Positions 30,865-38,302 of a stretch of DNA of 64,000 nt are shown piece by piece. Source of the stretch: Roseburia hominis (GTDB lineage Bacteria > Bacillota > Clostridia > Lachnospirales > Lachnospiraceae); NCBI GenBank assembly GCA_021771815.1, contig JAETOE010000002.1:94318-158317 (forward strand), given 5' to 3'. Position 1 is the first letter of the stretch; the number at the start of each line of letters is the position of its first letter. The notes beneath the pieces were generated by a model, which was not told the origin of the DNA, searched no databases, and saw only the letters and a list, made by a program, of their open reading frames with translations. The position numbers and the translations under genes are program-made.

Positions 30865-31017
30865 ATGACGAAGAAGAAAGCTGTGAAAGGTCTTTCGTTC
30901 AGTGTAAACAAGGCAATCGGAATCACTGACGCAAAGAAGAAGATCGCAAAAGCCACGGGCATTCCGACGACGAAATCTGGACGCCGCGCAAAGGCTGGCA
31001 AGCTACTCGGCTTGTAA
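30865..31017 (+). CDS. Short basic phage protein (50 residues)
   Basis: GGAAGGGGG lies 7 nt before the ATG. The product is very rich in Lys and Arg (MTKKKAVKGLSFSVNKAIG start, GRRAKAGKLLGL end) and resembles small basic proteins found between repressor and integrase in Lachnospiraceae prophages. Its size and charge suggest nucleic-acid binding. Confidence 0.65.
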   Translation: MTKKKAVKGLSFSVNKAIGITDAKKKIAKATGIPTTKSGRRAKAGKLLGL

Positions 31018-31026
31018 TTTCTAAAG

Positions 31027-31070
31027 AAATAAAAAGAAAAACCGCCCTGCGCTGGTAACGCAAGGCGGTT
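31027..31070 (-). terminator. Leftward intrinsic terminator
   Basis: The stem AACCGCC/GGCGGTT (31040-31046 with 31064-31070) extends by a further partial 4-bp stem and is followed on the minus strand by TTTTCTTTTTATTT. It would stop leftward transcription entering from the integrase side before it reaches the repressor genes. Confidence 0.65.
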
Positions 31071-31082
31071 GCAAACTCCGTT

Positions 31083-31172
31083 TTGAACGGGCTGCTGTAA
31101 TATTCTTCGCAAAAATATTATAGCACAAGCCCTTCAAATAAACAATCAGAAAAAACGGGGGCTTGTTTTTTT
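31083..31172 (+). promoter_or_regulatory. Integrase leader with long hairpin overlapping an intrinsic terminator
   Basis: A 55-nt near-perfect hairpin (31083-31104 with 31114-31137) has a one-base and a three-base bulge. Its 3' arm segment ACAAGCCC (31125-31132) can pair instead with GGGCTTGT (31159-31166), which is followed by T7, to form a terminator 32 bp before the integrase start. The two structures exclude each other, as in an attenuator. Not folded computationally. Confidence 0.5.
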
Positions 31173-31203
31173 GCGCCCATTTTTCGGAAAGAAGGTGCTA
31201 TAT

Positions 31204-32298
31204 ATGGCAATGAAACGTGCAAACGGCGACGGCTCCGTCTATAAGATAGGCGGAAAACGTCGCAAGCCCTTCGGGGCAAGGGTGACGATCGGCTGGCAGC
31301 TGGATCCCGAAACGGGGCGATCAAAACAGATATACCAGTCGATCGGCACATTCGCAACCCGCGTGGAAGCAGAAACGGCTTTGAACAACTATCTTCAAAA
31401 CCCCTATGACATTGAAGCGCACAAAATTACATTCGCTGGTGTGTATGATCGCTGGTCTGCTGAATACTTTGAAACTTTGAAAAATCCTTCCTCTGCCCGC
31501 AGCTACAAAGCCGCCTATGCCTATTGTGAACCGCTGTATAATATTCGAATGCGCGACATTCGTGTGGAACACATGCAGGGCGTGATCAAAGACGCGGAAG
31601 TCGGGGACGCCACAAAAGGGCGAATGAAGTCGCTTTTCAATCTGATGTATAAATGGTGTATGATCCATGAAGTCGTTGAAAAGGACTATTCCGCATTATT
31701 TGTGCATAAGGCAGGGAAGCGTGACAAGACGAAGCGCGTGCCGTTTAAGAACAGCGAAATTCAGAAACTGTGGAAAATGCAAGATTTCAGCGTCGCGGAC
31801 ATGATTCTTTTTGCCTTGTATTCTGGTTTTCGTCCTTCGGAAGTGACTTTGATTGAAACGCGCTTCGTGGATCTCGTTCGCTGGCGGATAAAAGGCGGAA
31901 TGAAAACAGAAGCCGGAACTGATCGCATTGTCCCGATACATGAGAAAATACGACCGATCGTTCAGAAGCACTACAACCCAGACAGTAAGTTCCTATTCAC
32001 GAATGAAAAGGGCGAATACATGACATATGATCAATATCGTGGACGCTTCAAGAACGTCATGCGTGCGCTGGGGACTACTCACACCCCGCACGAAACGCGT
32101 CACACCTTTATTTCATGCGCGAAGCACTTTGATGTTGACGAAAACCTTCTGAAAGCGATCGTCGGGCATAAGAACCGCAACGTGACCGAAGTTGTCTACA
32201 CTCACCGCCCATTTTCCGATTACGTTGCCGCAGTCGCTTTGATTGATTATTCCGGCGAAGATATTGAATTTGAATCCATTGACGCAGACTGGGACTGA
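31204..32298 (+). CDS. int: Tyrosine integrase
   Basis: A 364-residue protein from the ATG at 31204 (GAAAGAAGG upstream). It has an AP2-like N-terminal arm-binding domain (NGDGSVYKIGGKRRKPFGARV) and a SAM-like core-binding domain (about 75-165). The catalytic domain shows Arg in YSGFRPSEV, HETRHTF (His-x-x-Arg), GHKN (His) and the nucleophile Tyr in EVVYTH. It catalyses prophage integration and excision. It is the last phage gene before the host junction. Confidence 0.95.
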   Translation: MAMKRANGDGSVYKIGGKRRKPFGARVTIGWQLDPETGRSKQIYQSIGTFATRVEAETALNNYLQNPYDIEAHKITFAGVYDRWSAEYFETLKNPSSARSYKAAYAYCEPLYNIRMRDIRVEHMQGVIKDAEVGDATKGRMKSLFNLMYKWCMIHEVVEKDYSALFVHKAGKRDKTKRVPFKNSEIQKLWKMQDFSVADMILFALYSGFRPSEVTLIETRFVDLVRWRIKGGMKTEAGTDRIVPIHEKIRPIVQKHYNPDSKFLFTNEKGEYMTYDQYRGRFKNVMRALGTTHTPHETRHTFISCAKHFDVDENLLKAIVGHKNRNVTEVVYTHRPFSDYVAAVALIDYSGEDIEFESIDADWD

Positions 32299-32332
32299 TC
32301 CTGCTGCCCTCTCCGAAAAATCTGCATAATGA

Positions 32333-32362
32333 AAGCCCCCAGATTGTGATTTCTGGGGGCTT
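32333..32362 (+). terminator. Terminator after the integrase
   Basis: A perfect 11-bp stem AAGCCCCCAGA/TCTGGGGGCTT (32333-32343 with 32352-32362) and an 8-nt loop, 34 bp past the integrase stop. The T-tract is weak. Confidence 0.7.
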
Positions 32363-32370
32363 ATTCTGTG

Positions 32371-32412
32371 TGTATTACGTCTGTGTATTATCCGTGTATT
32401 TCCCGTGTAGTA
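32371..32412 (+). repeat. Integrase arm-type direct repeats near the attachment site
   Basis: Four copies of TGTAKTW-type heptamers (TGTATTA 32371, TGTATTA 32384, TGTATTT 32395, TGTAGTA 32406) are spaced 13, 11 and 11 bp apart between the integrase and the host gene. This is typical of arm-binding sites beside an att core. The core itself is probably within about 32413-32480, but cannot be fixed without attL. Confidence 0.5.
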
Positions 32413-32479
32413 CATAGGCGTTTTCGCATGTTCTGACGTGTTCTTGCAGTCTTCGGAACCCTTGAAAATGCTGTATTCC

Positions 32480-33490
32480 TTAGAATCTGCCTTCCTTCGC
32501 AGCTTCCTCGATGCTTACAGCTACAGCAACGGTAGCGCCTACCATCGGGTTGTTACCCATACCGATCAGACCCATCATCTCTACGTGAGCCGGAACGGAG
32601 GAAGAACCTGCGAACTGTGCGTCAGAGTGCATACGTCCCATGGTATCTGTCATACCGTAGGAAGCAGGACCTGCAGCCATGTTGTCCGGGTGAAGGGTAC
32701 GTCCTGTACCACCGCCGGATGCAACGGAGAAGTACTTCTTACCCTGCTCGATACATTCCTTCTTGTATGTACCTGCTACCGGATGCTGGAAACGTGTCGG
32801 GTTGGTGGAGTTACCGGTGATAGATACACCTACGTTCTCCAGATGCATGATTGCAACACCTTCCTGAACATCGTCTGCGCCGTAGCACTTAACAGTTGCA
32901 CGAAGTCCGTCGGAGTACGGCTTCTCATATACAACATTTACCTTATTCTCTTTGTAGTCGAACTTTGTCTCAACAAAGGTAAATCCGTTGATACGGGAAA
33001 TGATCTGTGCTGCGTCTTTTCCAAGACCGTTTAAGATAACGCGAAGCGGCTTCTGGCGAACCTTGTTTGCCTTCTCTGCGATACCGATGGCACCCTCAGC
33101 GGCTGCGAAGGACTCATGACCTGCTAAGAAGCAGAAGCACTCTGTCTCTTCCTCCAATAACATCTTGCCAAGGTTACCATGTCCAAGACCTACCTTTCTG
33201 TGGTCTGCAACGGAACCCGGGATACAGAATGCCTGAAGACCCTCTCCGATTGCTGCAGCAGCATCAGCGGCTCTTGTGCATCCCTTCTTGATTGCGATCG
33301 CAGCGCCTACGGTGTAAGCCCAGCAAGCGTTCTCAAAACAGATCGGCTGGATTTTCTTTACCTGATCGTATACGTCAAGCCCAGCGTCTTTTGTGATTTT
33401 CTCAGCCTCTTCGATTGAGCTGATACCATAGCTGTTAAGCACAGCGTTAATCTGGTCAATTCTTCTCTCATATGATTCAAATAAAGCCAT
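32480..33490 (-). CDS. GGGtGRT family protein
   Basis: A 336-residue host protein named for its FSVASGGGTGRTLHPDNM motif (about 260-277). Also visible are AFCIPGSVADHRKVGLGHGN and GNNPMVGATVAVAVS near the C-terminus. The family occurs in anaerobic Firmicutes together with a NifU-like scaffold, as here, and its reaction is not established. Expression is probably with the downstream-oriented scaffold gene, 19 bp upstream. The prophage is inserted about 40-70 bp past its stop codon. Confidence 0.85.
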   Translation of the reverse strand: MALFESYERRIDQINAVLNSYGISSIEEAEKITKDAGLDVYDQVKKIQPICFENACWAYTVGAAIAIKKGCTRAADAAAAIGEGLQAFCIPGSVADHRKVGLGHGNLGKMLLEEETECFCFLAGHESFAAAEGAIGIAEKANKVRQKPLRVILNGLGKDAAQIISRINGFTFVETKFDYKENKVNVVYEKPYSDGLRATVKCYGADDVQEGVAIMHLENVGVSITGNSTNPTRFQHPVAGTYKKECIEQGKKYFSVASGGGTGRTLHPDNMAAGPASYGMTDTMGRMHSDAQFAGSSSVPAHVEMMGLIGMGNNPMVGATVAVAVSIEEAAKEGRF

Positions 33491-33509
33491 TATCTTCGTT
33501 CTCCTTTCC

Positions 33510-34202
33510 TTACTCTACGCGCGGGTCGATGATCTTAGCTGCATCCGCAACACGACCGTACTGACCTTTTGCCTTCTCCCAAGCGTCGTTCGGCGTATCG
33601 CCCTTCTTGATGAAGTCAGTCATTTTGCCAAGGGAAACGAACTGATAACCGATAACCTCGTTGTTCTCGTCGAGAGCGATGCCTGTTACATAGCCCTCCG
33701 CCATCTCAAGATAACGAACGCCCTTCTCCTTGGTTGCGTACATTGTACCGACCTGAGAACGAAGTCCCTTACCTAAATCCTCAAGACCTGCGCCGACTGC
33801 AAGTCCGTCGTCAGAGAAAGCACTCTGCGTACGACCGTAAACGATCTGTAAGAATAACTCTCTCATCGCTGTATTGATTGCATCACAGACAAGGTCTGTA
33901 TTAAGTGCCTCAAGAATGGTCTTACCCTGTAATACCTCTGCCGCCATAGCTGCGGAGTGCGTCATTCCGGAACATCCGATTGTCTCAACTAATGCCTCTT
34001 CGATTACACCGTTCTTTACGTTCAATGAAAGCTTGCAGGCACCCTGCTGAGGTGCACACCAGCCGACACCGTGTGTAAAACCTGAAATATCTTCAATTTT
34101 CTTGGAATGAACCCATTTACCTTCTTCCGGAATCGGAGCTGGTTCATGTTTTGCGCCCTTTGCTACAGGACACATGTTTTCAACTTCCTTAGTGTAAATC
34201 AT
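33510..34202 (-). CDS. Iron-sulfur cluster assembly scaffold-like protein
   Basis: A 230-residue NifU/IscU-like protein with Cys residues at GVGWCAPQQGACKLSL and VETIGCSGMTHSAAMAAE. The fold pattern (helical N-terminus, beta sheet, helices) matches the scaffold family. It has AAAGGAG before the ATG and pairs with the GGGtGRT gene, suggesting a shared cluster-dependent function. A longer C-terminal part (about 145-230) is special to this subfamily. Confidence 0.8.
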   Translation of the reverse strand: MIYTKEVENMCPVAKGAKHEPAPIPEEGKWVHSKKIEDISGFTHGVGWCAPQQGACKLSLNVKNGVIEEALVETIGCSGMTHSAAMAAEVLQGKTILEALNTDLVCDAINTAMRELFLQIVYGRTQSAFSDDGLAVGAGLEDLGKGLRSQVGTMYATKEKGVRYLEMAEGYVTGIALDENNEVIGYQFVSLGKMTDFIKKGDTPNDAWEKAKGQYGRVADAAKIIDPRVE

Positions 34203-34367
34203 TTTAAGACTCCTTTCACTTAAATAGAACTCTGTTGCTAAACATTGTTACACATTTAACATACTGCATTTATTTTCGCACATTTACGGGAAATAGTAAA
34301 GTCCTATTTCGACGAAATTTTCTCACGGACATTGCAGCGGATGCAAAGTTCCGGGACGAAGTATTGC

Positions 34368-35033
34368 TCACGCTTTCTCCACAACTTCATTCCGATTCTT
34401 ATAGATGGAATTTGCGGGAACGACGCCGCGCACGGACGAAAGCGGATAAACATTCGTGTGGCTGCCGATGACGGTGCCTGGATTTAAGACGGAATTGCAG
34501 CCGACCTCCACATAATCGCCGAGCATTGCGCCAAATTTCTTTAATCCTGTTTCAATTTTCTCTTCTTTATCTTTAACTACCACTAAAGTCTTATCGGACT
34601 TCACGTTAGAGGTAATCGAACCCGCTCCCATATGCGACTTGTATCCAAGAATGGAATCGCCTACATAATTGTAGTGCGGAACCTGAACGGAGTTAAAGAT
34701 AACGACATTTTTAAGCTCTGTAGAATTGCCGACAACAGACCCCTTTCCGACGATAGCGCTTCCTCTTATAAATGCGCAGTGGCGAATCTCAGCATCTTCA
34801 TCAATAATTAAAGGTCCATTTAAAAAAGCTGTCGGTGCGACTGTCGCACTCTTTGCCACCCAGACGTCCTCACCGCGCTGTTCATATCGCTCCGGGTCAA
34901 GCGTCGGTCCAAGCTTCTTTATAAAATCGCTGATCTTTGCGAGCGCCTCCCACGGATAAGTTAGTCCCTCGAATAATTCCTTTGCGATCGTCTGGTCTAA
35001 GTCGTATAAATTGCTGATCTTTGCGTTTTCCAT
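34368..35033 (-). CDS. GlmU-like left-handed beta-helix protein
   Basis: A 221-residue protein from the ATG at 35033 (GGAAGGG upstream). An N-terminal helical ~70 residues (YPWEALAKISDFIKKLGPTLD) precede hexapeptide-repeat coils (VWVAKSATVAPTAFLNGPLI, GSAIVGKGSVVGNSTELKN, GDYVEVGCNSVLNPGTVIG). This is the UDP-GlcNAc pyrophosphorylase-like hexapeptide family. It lacks a nucleotidyltransferase domain, so the reaction is unclear. The upstream in-frame extension overlaps the GNAT gene and is not used. Confidence 0.78.
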   Translation of the reverse strand: MENAKISNLYDLDQTIAKELFEGLTYPWEALAKISDFIKKLGPTLDPERYEQRGEDVWVAKSATVAPTAFLNGPLIIDEDAEIRHCAFIRGSAIVGKGSVVGNSTELKNVVIFNSVQVPHYNYVGDSILGYKSHMGAGSITSNVKSDKTLVVVKDKEEKIETGLKKFGAMLGDYVEVGCNSVLNPGTVIGSHTNVYPLSSVRGVVPANSIYKNRNEVVEKA

Positions 35034-35050
35034 TGTTTTCCCTTCCTTTT

Positions 35051-35584
35051 CTATAACTGATACTCCATCTGACAGTCGAACGGTTCTTTCTCTACATGCA
35101 CGCTCTGATACTCCTCTGCCTCCACACAGCCGAGTCCACGGTAGAACGCCTGTGTCTCCACCGCAGAATGCGCAGATATATAAAGCTTCTCTGCCCCCTG
35201 TGCTCTTGCCCAGTCTGCCGCCGCCCGAAAAAGCTTCTTCCCGGTTCCGTGTCCGCGCATTTCCTCCGAGACGTGAATGCTTGTCAAATCCCTGTATTGT
35301 CCTTCGCTCCCAAGCGGTTCTGCCTCCACCGAGCAAAATCCTTTTAGTCTTCCATCCAGAAACGCGCCGTACACTACACCTCCCGTTGCTATTGTATTCT
35401 TTAAACAGCTTACCAGAAAAGTATAGTCTTCTTCACTCCAATCGTCAATAAACGGATCGGGCTTTATGACCCATGTGCCATCTATCTTCCGCCAGCAGTC
35501 GCCTACCTCCTGCCTTCTCACAAAGTTGGAAAACAGTTCTCCATTTATTTTATCTATATTTAATTTTCTTATTTCCGTCTGCAT
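35051..35584 (-). CDS. GNAT acetyltransferase
   Basis: A 177-residue protein with the acetyl-CoA-binding pattern SIHVSEEMRGHGTGKKLFRAA (about 105-125) and a C-terminal AFYRGLGCVEAEEY. The substrate is unknown. It lies 17 bp upstream of the GlmU-like gene. Confidence 0.8.
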   Translation of the reverse strand: MQTEIRKLNIDKINGELFSNFVRRQEVGDCWRKIDGTWVIKPDPFIDDWSEEDYTFLVSCLKNTIATGGVVYGAFLDGRLKGFCSVEAEPLGSEGQYRDLTSIHVSEEMRGHGTGKKLFRAAADWARAQGAEKLYISAHSAVETQAFYRGLGCVEAEEYQSVHVEKEPFDCQMEYQL

Positions 35585-35678
35585 TTTGCAGTTCCTTTCT
35601 GAACATAATGCATAGCTTTTTCGTCATCACTTTTTTCTGTCTCTTCTTCCTGTCACTGTCCGAACTTCTAAAGCGCTC

Positions 35679-36413
35679 CTACAGATTACTGATGATAAGT
35701 GATATGCCGGATAAGATCAACATCACAAGCACCACCCGCTTTACCACGGATTCCTTCATCACCTTTGCCGCCGCCATTCCCAGAAACAGCCCTATTATCA
35801 TAAACGGCATCAGAAGCAGCGCCTGCCACACTACCGCTTTCGTAATGATTCCGAGCCACGTATACAAAATCAGCCGGAATGTATTTTCCGCCAGAAATAC
35901 CACACAAAGATTTCCCTTAAACGCCTGGCTGTTGTCCGTGGTGCGGCTCATATATGCTGCCATCAGCGCGCCGATACCGAACATCCCGCACAAAAGCCCC
36001 GACAACAGACCGATTCCAAGCAGCACAGCGCGGCTGCCCTTATGCTTTTTCTTCTGGTATTCCCTGCAGAACATCTCAATTCCGATTGCAGTGACTACCA
36101 CGCCAAAGAAAAGCTTGACCGTACCCACATTTCCGTTTTTCAGCAGAAAAGTTCCCGGAATGCAGCCAAGAAATACCAGCGTCGCCAACGGAACACAGCT
36201 TTTGATATCGATTGCTTTCCGCTCCTTCCACGCAATCAATACGTTGGACGGATAACCGATCAGAAGTTCCACTGGCGTAATATTGATGTTATTGTTCCGA
36301 AAGCTTAATATCGTGCTGTGCACCAGCGTATTGGCAAAGCCGCACATTCCTTTGACGAAATACGCGCACAGTACTGCGATAATCATCAGCGTGTCCAATT
36401 CCAATCCCTTCAT
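35679..36413 (-). CDS. TSUP family anion exporter (TauE/SafE-like)
   Basis: A 244-residue membrane protein with about seven hydrophobic segments and the repeated family features GFANTLVHSTILSF near the N-terminus and GLLSGLLCGMFGIGALMAAY around 135-155. Members export sulfite or organosulfonates. It begins at the base after the stop of the GNAT-NUDIX gene. Confidence 0.8.
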   Translation of the reverse strand: MKGLELDTLMIIAVLCAYFVKGMCGFANTLVHSTILSFRNNNINITPVELLIGYPSNVLIAWKERKAIDIKSCVPLATLVFLGCIPGTFLLKNGNVGTVKLFFGVVVTAIGIEMFCREYQKKKHKGSRAVLLGIGLLSGLLCGMFGIGALMAAYMSRTTDNSQAFKGNLCVVFLAENTFRLILYTWLGIITKAVVWQALLLMPFMIIGLFLGMAAAKVMKESVVKRVVLVMLILSGISLIISNL

Positions 36414-37379
36414 CTATAACAGCACTCCTTCATAACTTCCGTCCGACTTTTCCACAAAATGGTACTCACACAGATTTTCTTCCGAGAACAGTTTTAAGGT
36501 GTTCTCCATATCCTCCGCCAGTTTCATTTGCGGGAGTTCCTTTAACGAAGCCCAGAACACCTCACCTTCCTCAGAGGAATGCAGCGTTCCACAAAACTGC
36601 TCCGTGCAGTAGCAGAACACCAGATAACGGACACCCGCTTCCTCCCAGTCCTTGATGCCGCAAAGCCTTAGATGTGCAATCGTAAGCCCCGTCTCCTCGT
36701 ATACCTCCCGGATTGCCGCATCGGTAAGAGATTCTCCCGCTTCCACATGACCGCCCGGAAATGTGATGCCCTTATAATCCTCCGCCAAACGGTTCTGCGC
36801 CAACACCTTATCGCCGTCACGCACCATCACAAGATTCATGAGCACTGCCCCCACCGTACGATTGCGCTTCTGCTTCGCGCGGTACACATACTCACAGGAC
36901 ACAAAAGACTGCTTTATCGTTCTGGAAAAAACCTCTCCCTCGCGCTCCCACGCAAAGCCGCAGGCGGCAAGAAGCTTTGCGGCTGGCACATTTCCCTTCT
37001 TACAACAGGCATAAACCTCCTGTACGCCATCCGCGAGCAGATTCTCTAAAACCGCCTTTAACACCTCCGCCATAATGCCTTGTCCCTGATAGTTCCGGTT
37101 CAGCGCAAACCCAAGCTCTCTGGCATCCTCCTTCTTATTCTTCGTATCCTCGTACACTGCGATATGCCCGATCACATTTCCGTCCTTCTTTGATACGATC
37201 GCCGCAACGTTCGGGTTTTTCAGATATAATTTTAATGTATGAAGCGATTCGTTGATGGATGTGTGCGGCTTCCATCCCGCCATCTCCCCGACCTCCGGCT
37301 GGCTGGTGTACTCGTGCAGATCATCCAGATCATCCGTGCCAAACGTCCGAAGCCATGTTCGTTCTGTCTCAAGTTCCAT
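36414..37379 (-). CDS. GNAT acetyltransferase fused to a NUDIX hydrolase
   Basis: A 321-residue protein from the ATG at 37379 (GGAGGGCG upstream). Residues 1-165 form a RimJ/RimL-like GNAT domain (ELGFALNRNYQGQGIMAEVL). Residues about 175-320 hold a NUDIX domain with the intact box GGHVEAGESLTDAAIREVYEETGL in sequence order (G-x5-E-x7-REVYEE). The NUDIX part resembles MutT-type 8-oxo-dGTP hydrolases. The two domains are separated by a short basic linker (RAKQKRNRTV). Confidence 0.85.
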   Translation of the reverse strand: MELETERTWLRTFGTDDLDDLHEYTSQPEVGEMAGWKPHTSINESLHTLKLYLKNPNVAAIVSKKDGNVIGHIAVYEDTKNKKEDARELGFALNRNYQGQGIMAEVLKAVLENLLADGVQEVYACCKKGNVPAAKLLAACGFAWEREGEVFSRTIKQSFVSCEYVYRAKQKRNRTVGAVLMNLVMVRDGDKVLAQNRLAEDYKGITFPGGHVEAGESLTDAAIREVYEETGLTIAHLRLCGIKDWEEAGVRYLVFCYCTEQFCGTLHSSEEGEVFWASLKELPQMKLAEDMENTLKLFSEENLCEYHFVEKSDGSYEGVLL

Positions 37380-37464
37380 ATGCGCCCTCCATGTCTTGTT
37401 TTTGATGTGGGACATAGACGTTCTTTACGAAACAGCATTTACTGTAAGCAATCAGAACTTCTTC

Positions 37465-38199
37465 TCACACCCCTGCCCTTGCGATCAACGCCAGCACAAG
37501 CAGATGTCCCGGATAGAAGATATAGAAGAACCACTTGGAAATCGTTCTTCCGTGCTCTGCCCGCTTTCCATTGTACAAATACAAAATGACAATTCCAGAC
37601 GCCAGGAGCCCCACGCAGGAGCCAAGCGCACTCAATATTGCAATCGGCAGCTCCTCATAAATATATGTCGCGTTCATAAAGTTCATCAGTCCAAACGAAA
37701 TCATTGCAATCACGTACGCCAGCGGAAGCTTCTTTTCATCCTTCTTCCACGCGTCGAACATGATCGTAAATATCGGAGCCAAAAGCGGCCAGTCGCCCAA
37801 AATAGTGACAAGCACAAGCACGGTCTGAAGAACGATGCAAAGCACCTGATTCGTCACTTTTTCCCTTACCACGAGAATCAGGAAACAGATAAACAGCGTG
37901 TATATCATATTGAGTCCGCCATGTTGAAACGCCATCTGAAACGGTATCTGTGAAATGACGGCAAAAACAAACAGCCGGATTCCATACTGTTTCTTCGAAT
38001 GCGTGTACTCATACCCTTCCACCAGAAAATAACACATCGTAATTGCCGTAAAATATCCGATATCCAGAAAAATTTCATTTAAAAGTGTACCGCTCGGCAA
38101 AAAAATATTTGCAATATGATTGAGCAGCATCGCCGCCATCGCAATATACTTAATTATATCACGATTTAATATTCTGCATCCAGTTTTGTATTCTTCCAT
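37465..38199 (-). CDS. TraX-family membrane protein
   Basis: A 244-residue protein with about eight hydrophobic segments, an N-terminal RDIIKYIAMAAMLLNHIA and a C-terminal WFFYIFYPGHLLVLALI. Both are hallmarks of TraX proteins, named after the F-pilin acetylase but widespread in Firmicutes without conjugation genes. No conjugation genes lie nearby. Confidence 0.85.
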   Translation of the reverse strand: MEEYKTGCRILNRDIIKYIAMAAMLLNHIANIFLPSGTLLNEIFLDIGYFTAITMCYFLVEGYEYTHSKKQYGIRLFVFAVISQIPFQMAFQHGGLNMIYTLFICFLILVVREKVTNQVLCIVLQTVLVLVTILGDWPLLAPIFTIMFDAWKKDEKKLPLAYVIAMISFGLMNFMNATYIYEELPIAILSALGSCVGLLASGIVILYLYNGKRAEHGRTISKWFFYIFYPGHLLVLALIARAGV

Positions 38200-38302
38200 C
38201 CACTTTTATCTCCTTTACATATTTCCTCACATTTTACATCATTTCATCGAACGATTTCGTTTTCATCTTCGAATTTTTCCGGCCTCCCGAATCGGAATAC
38301 TG

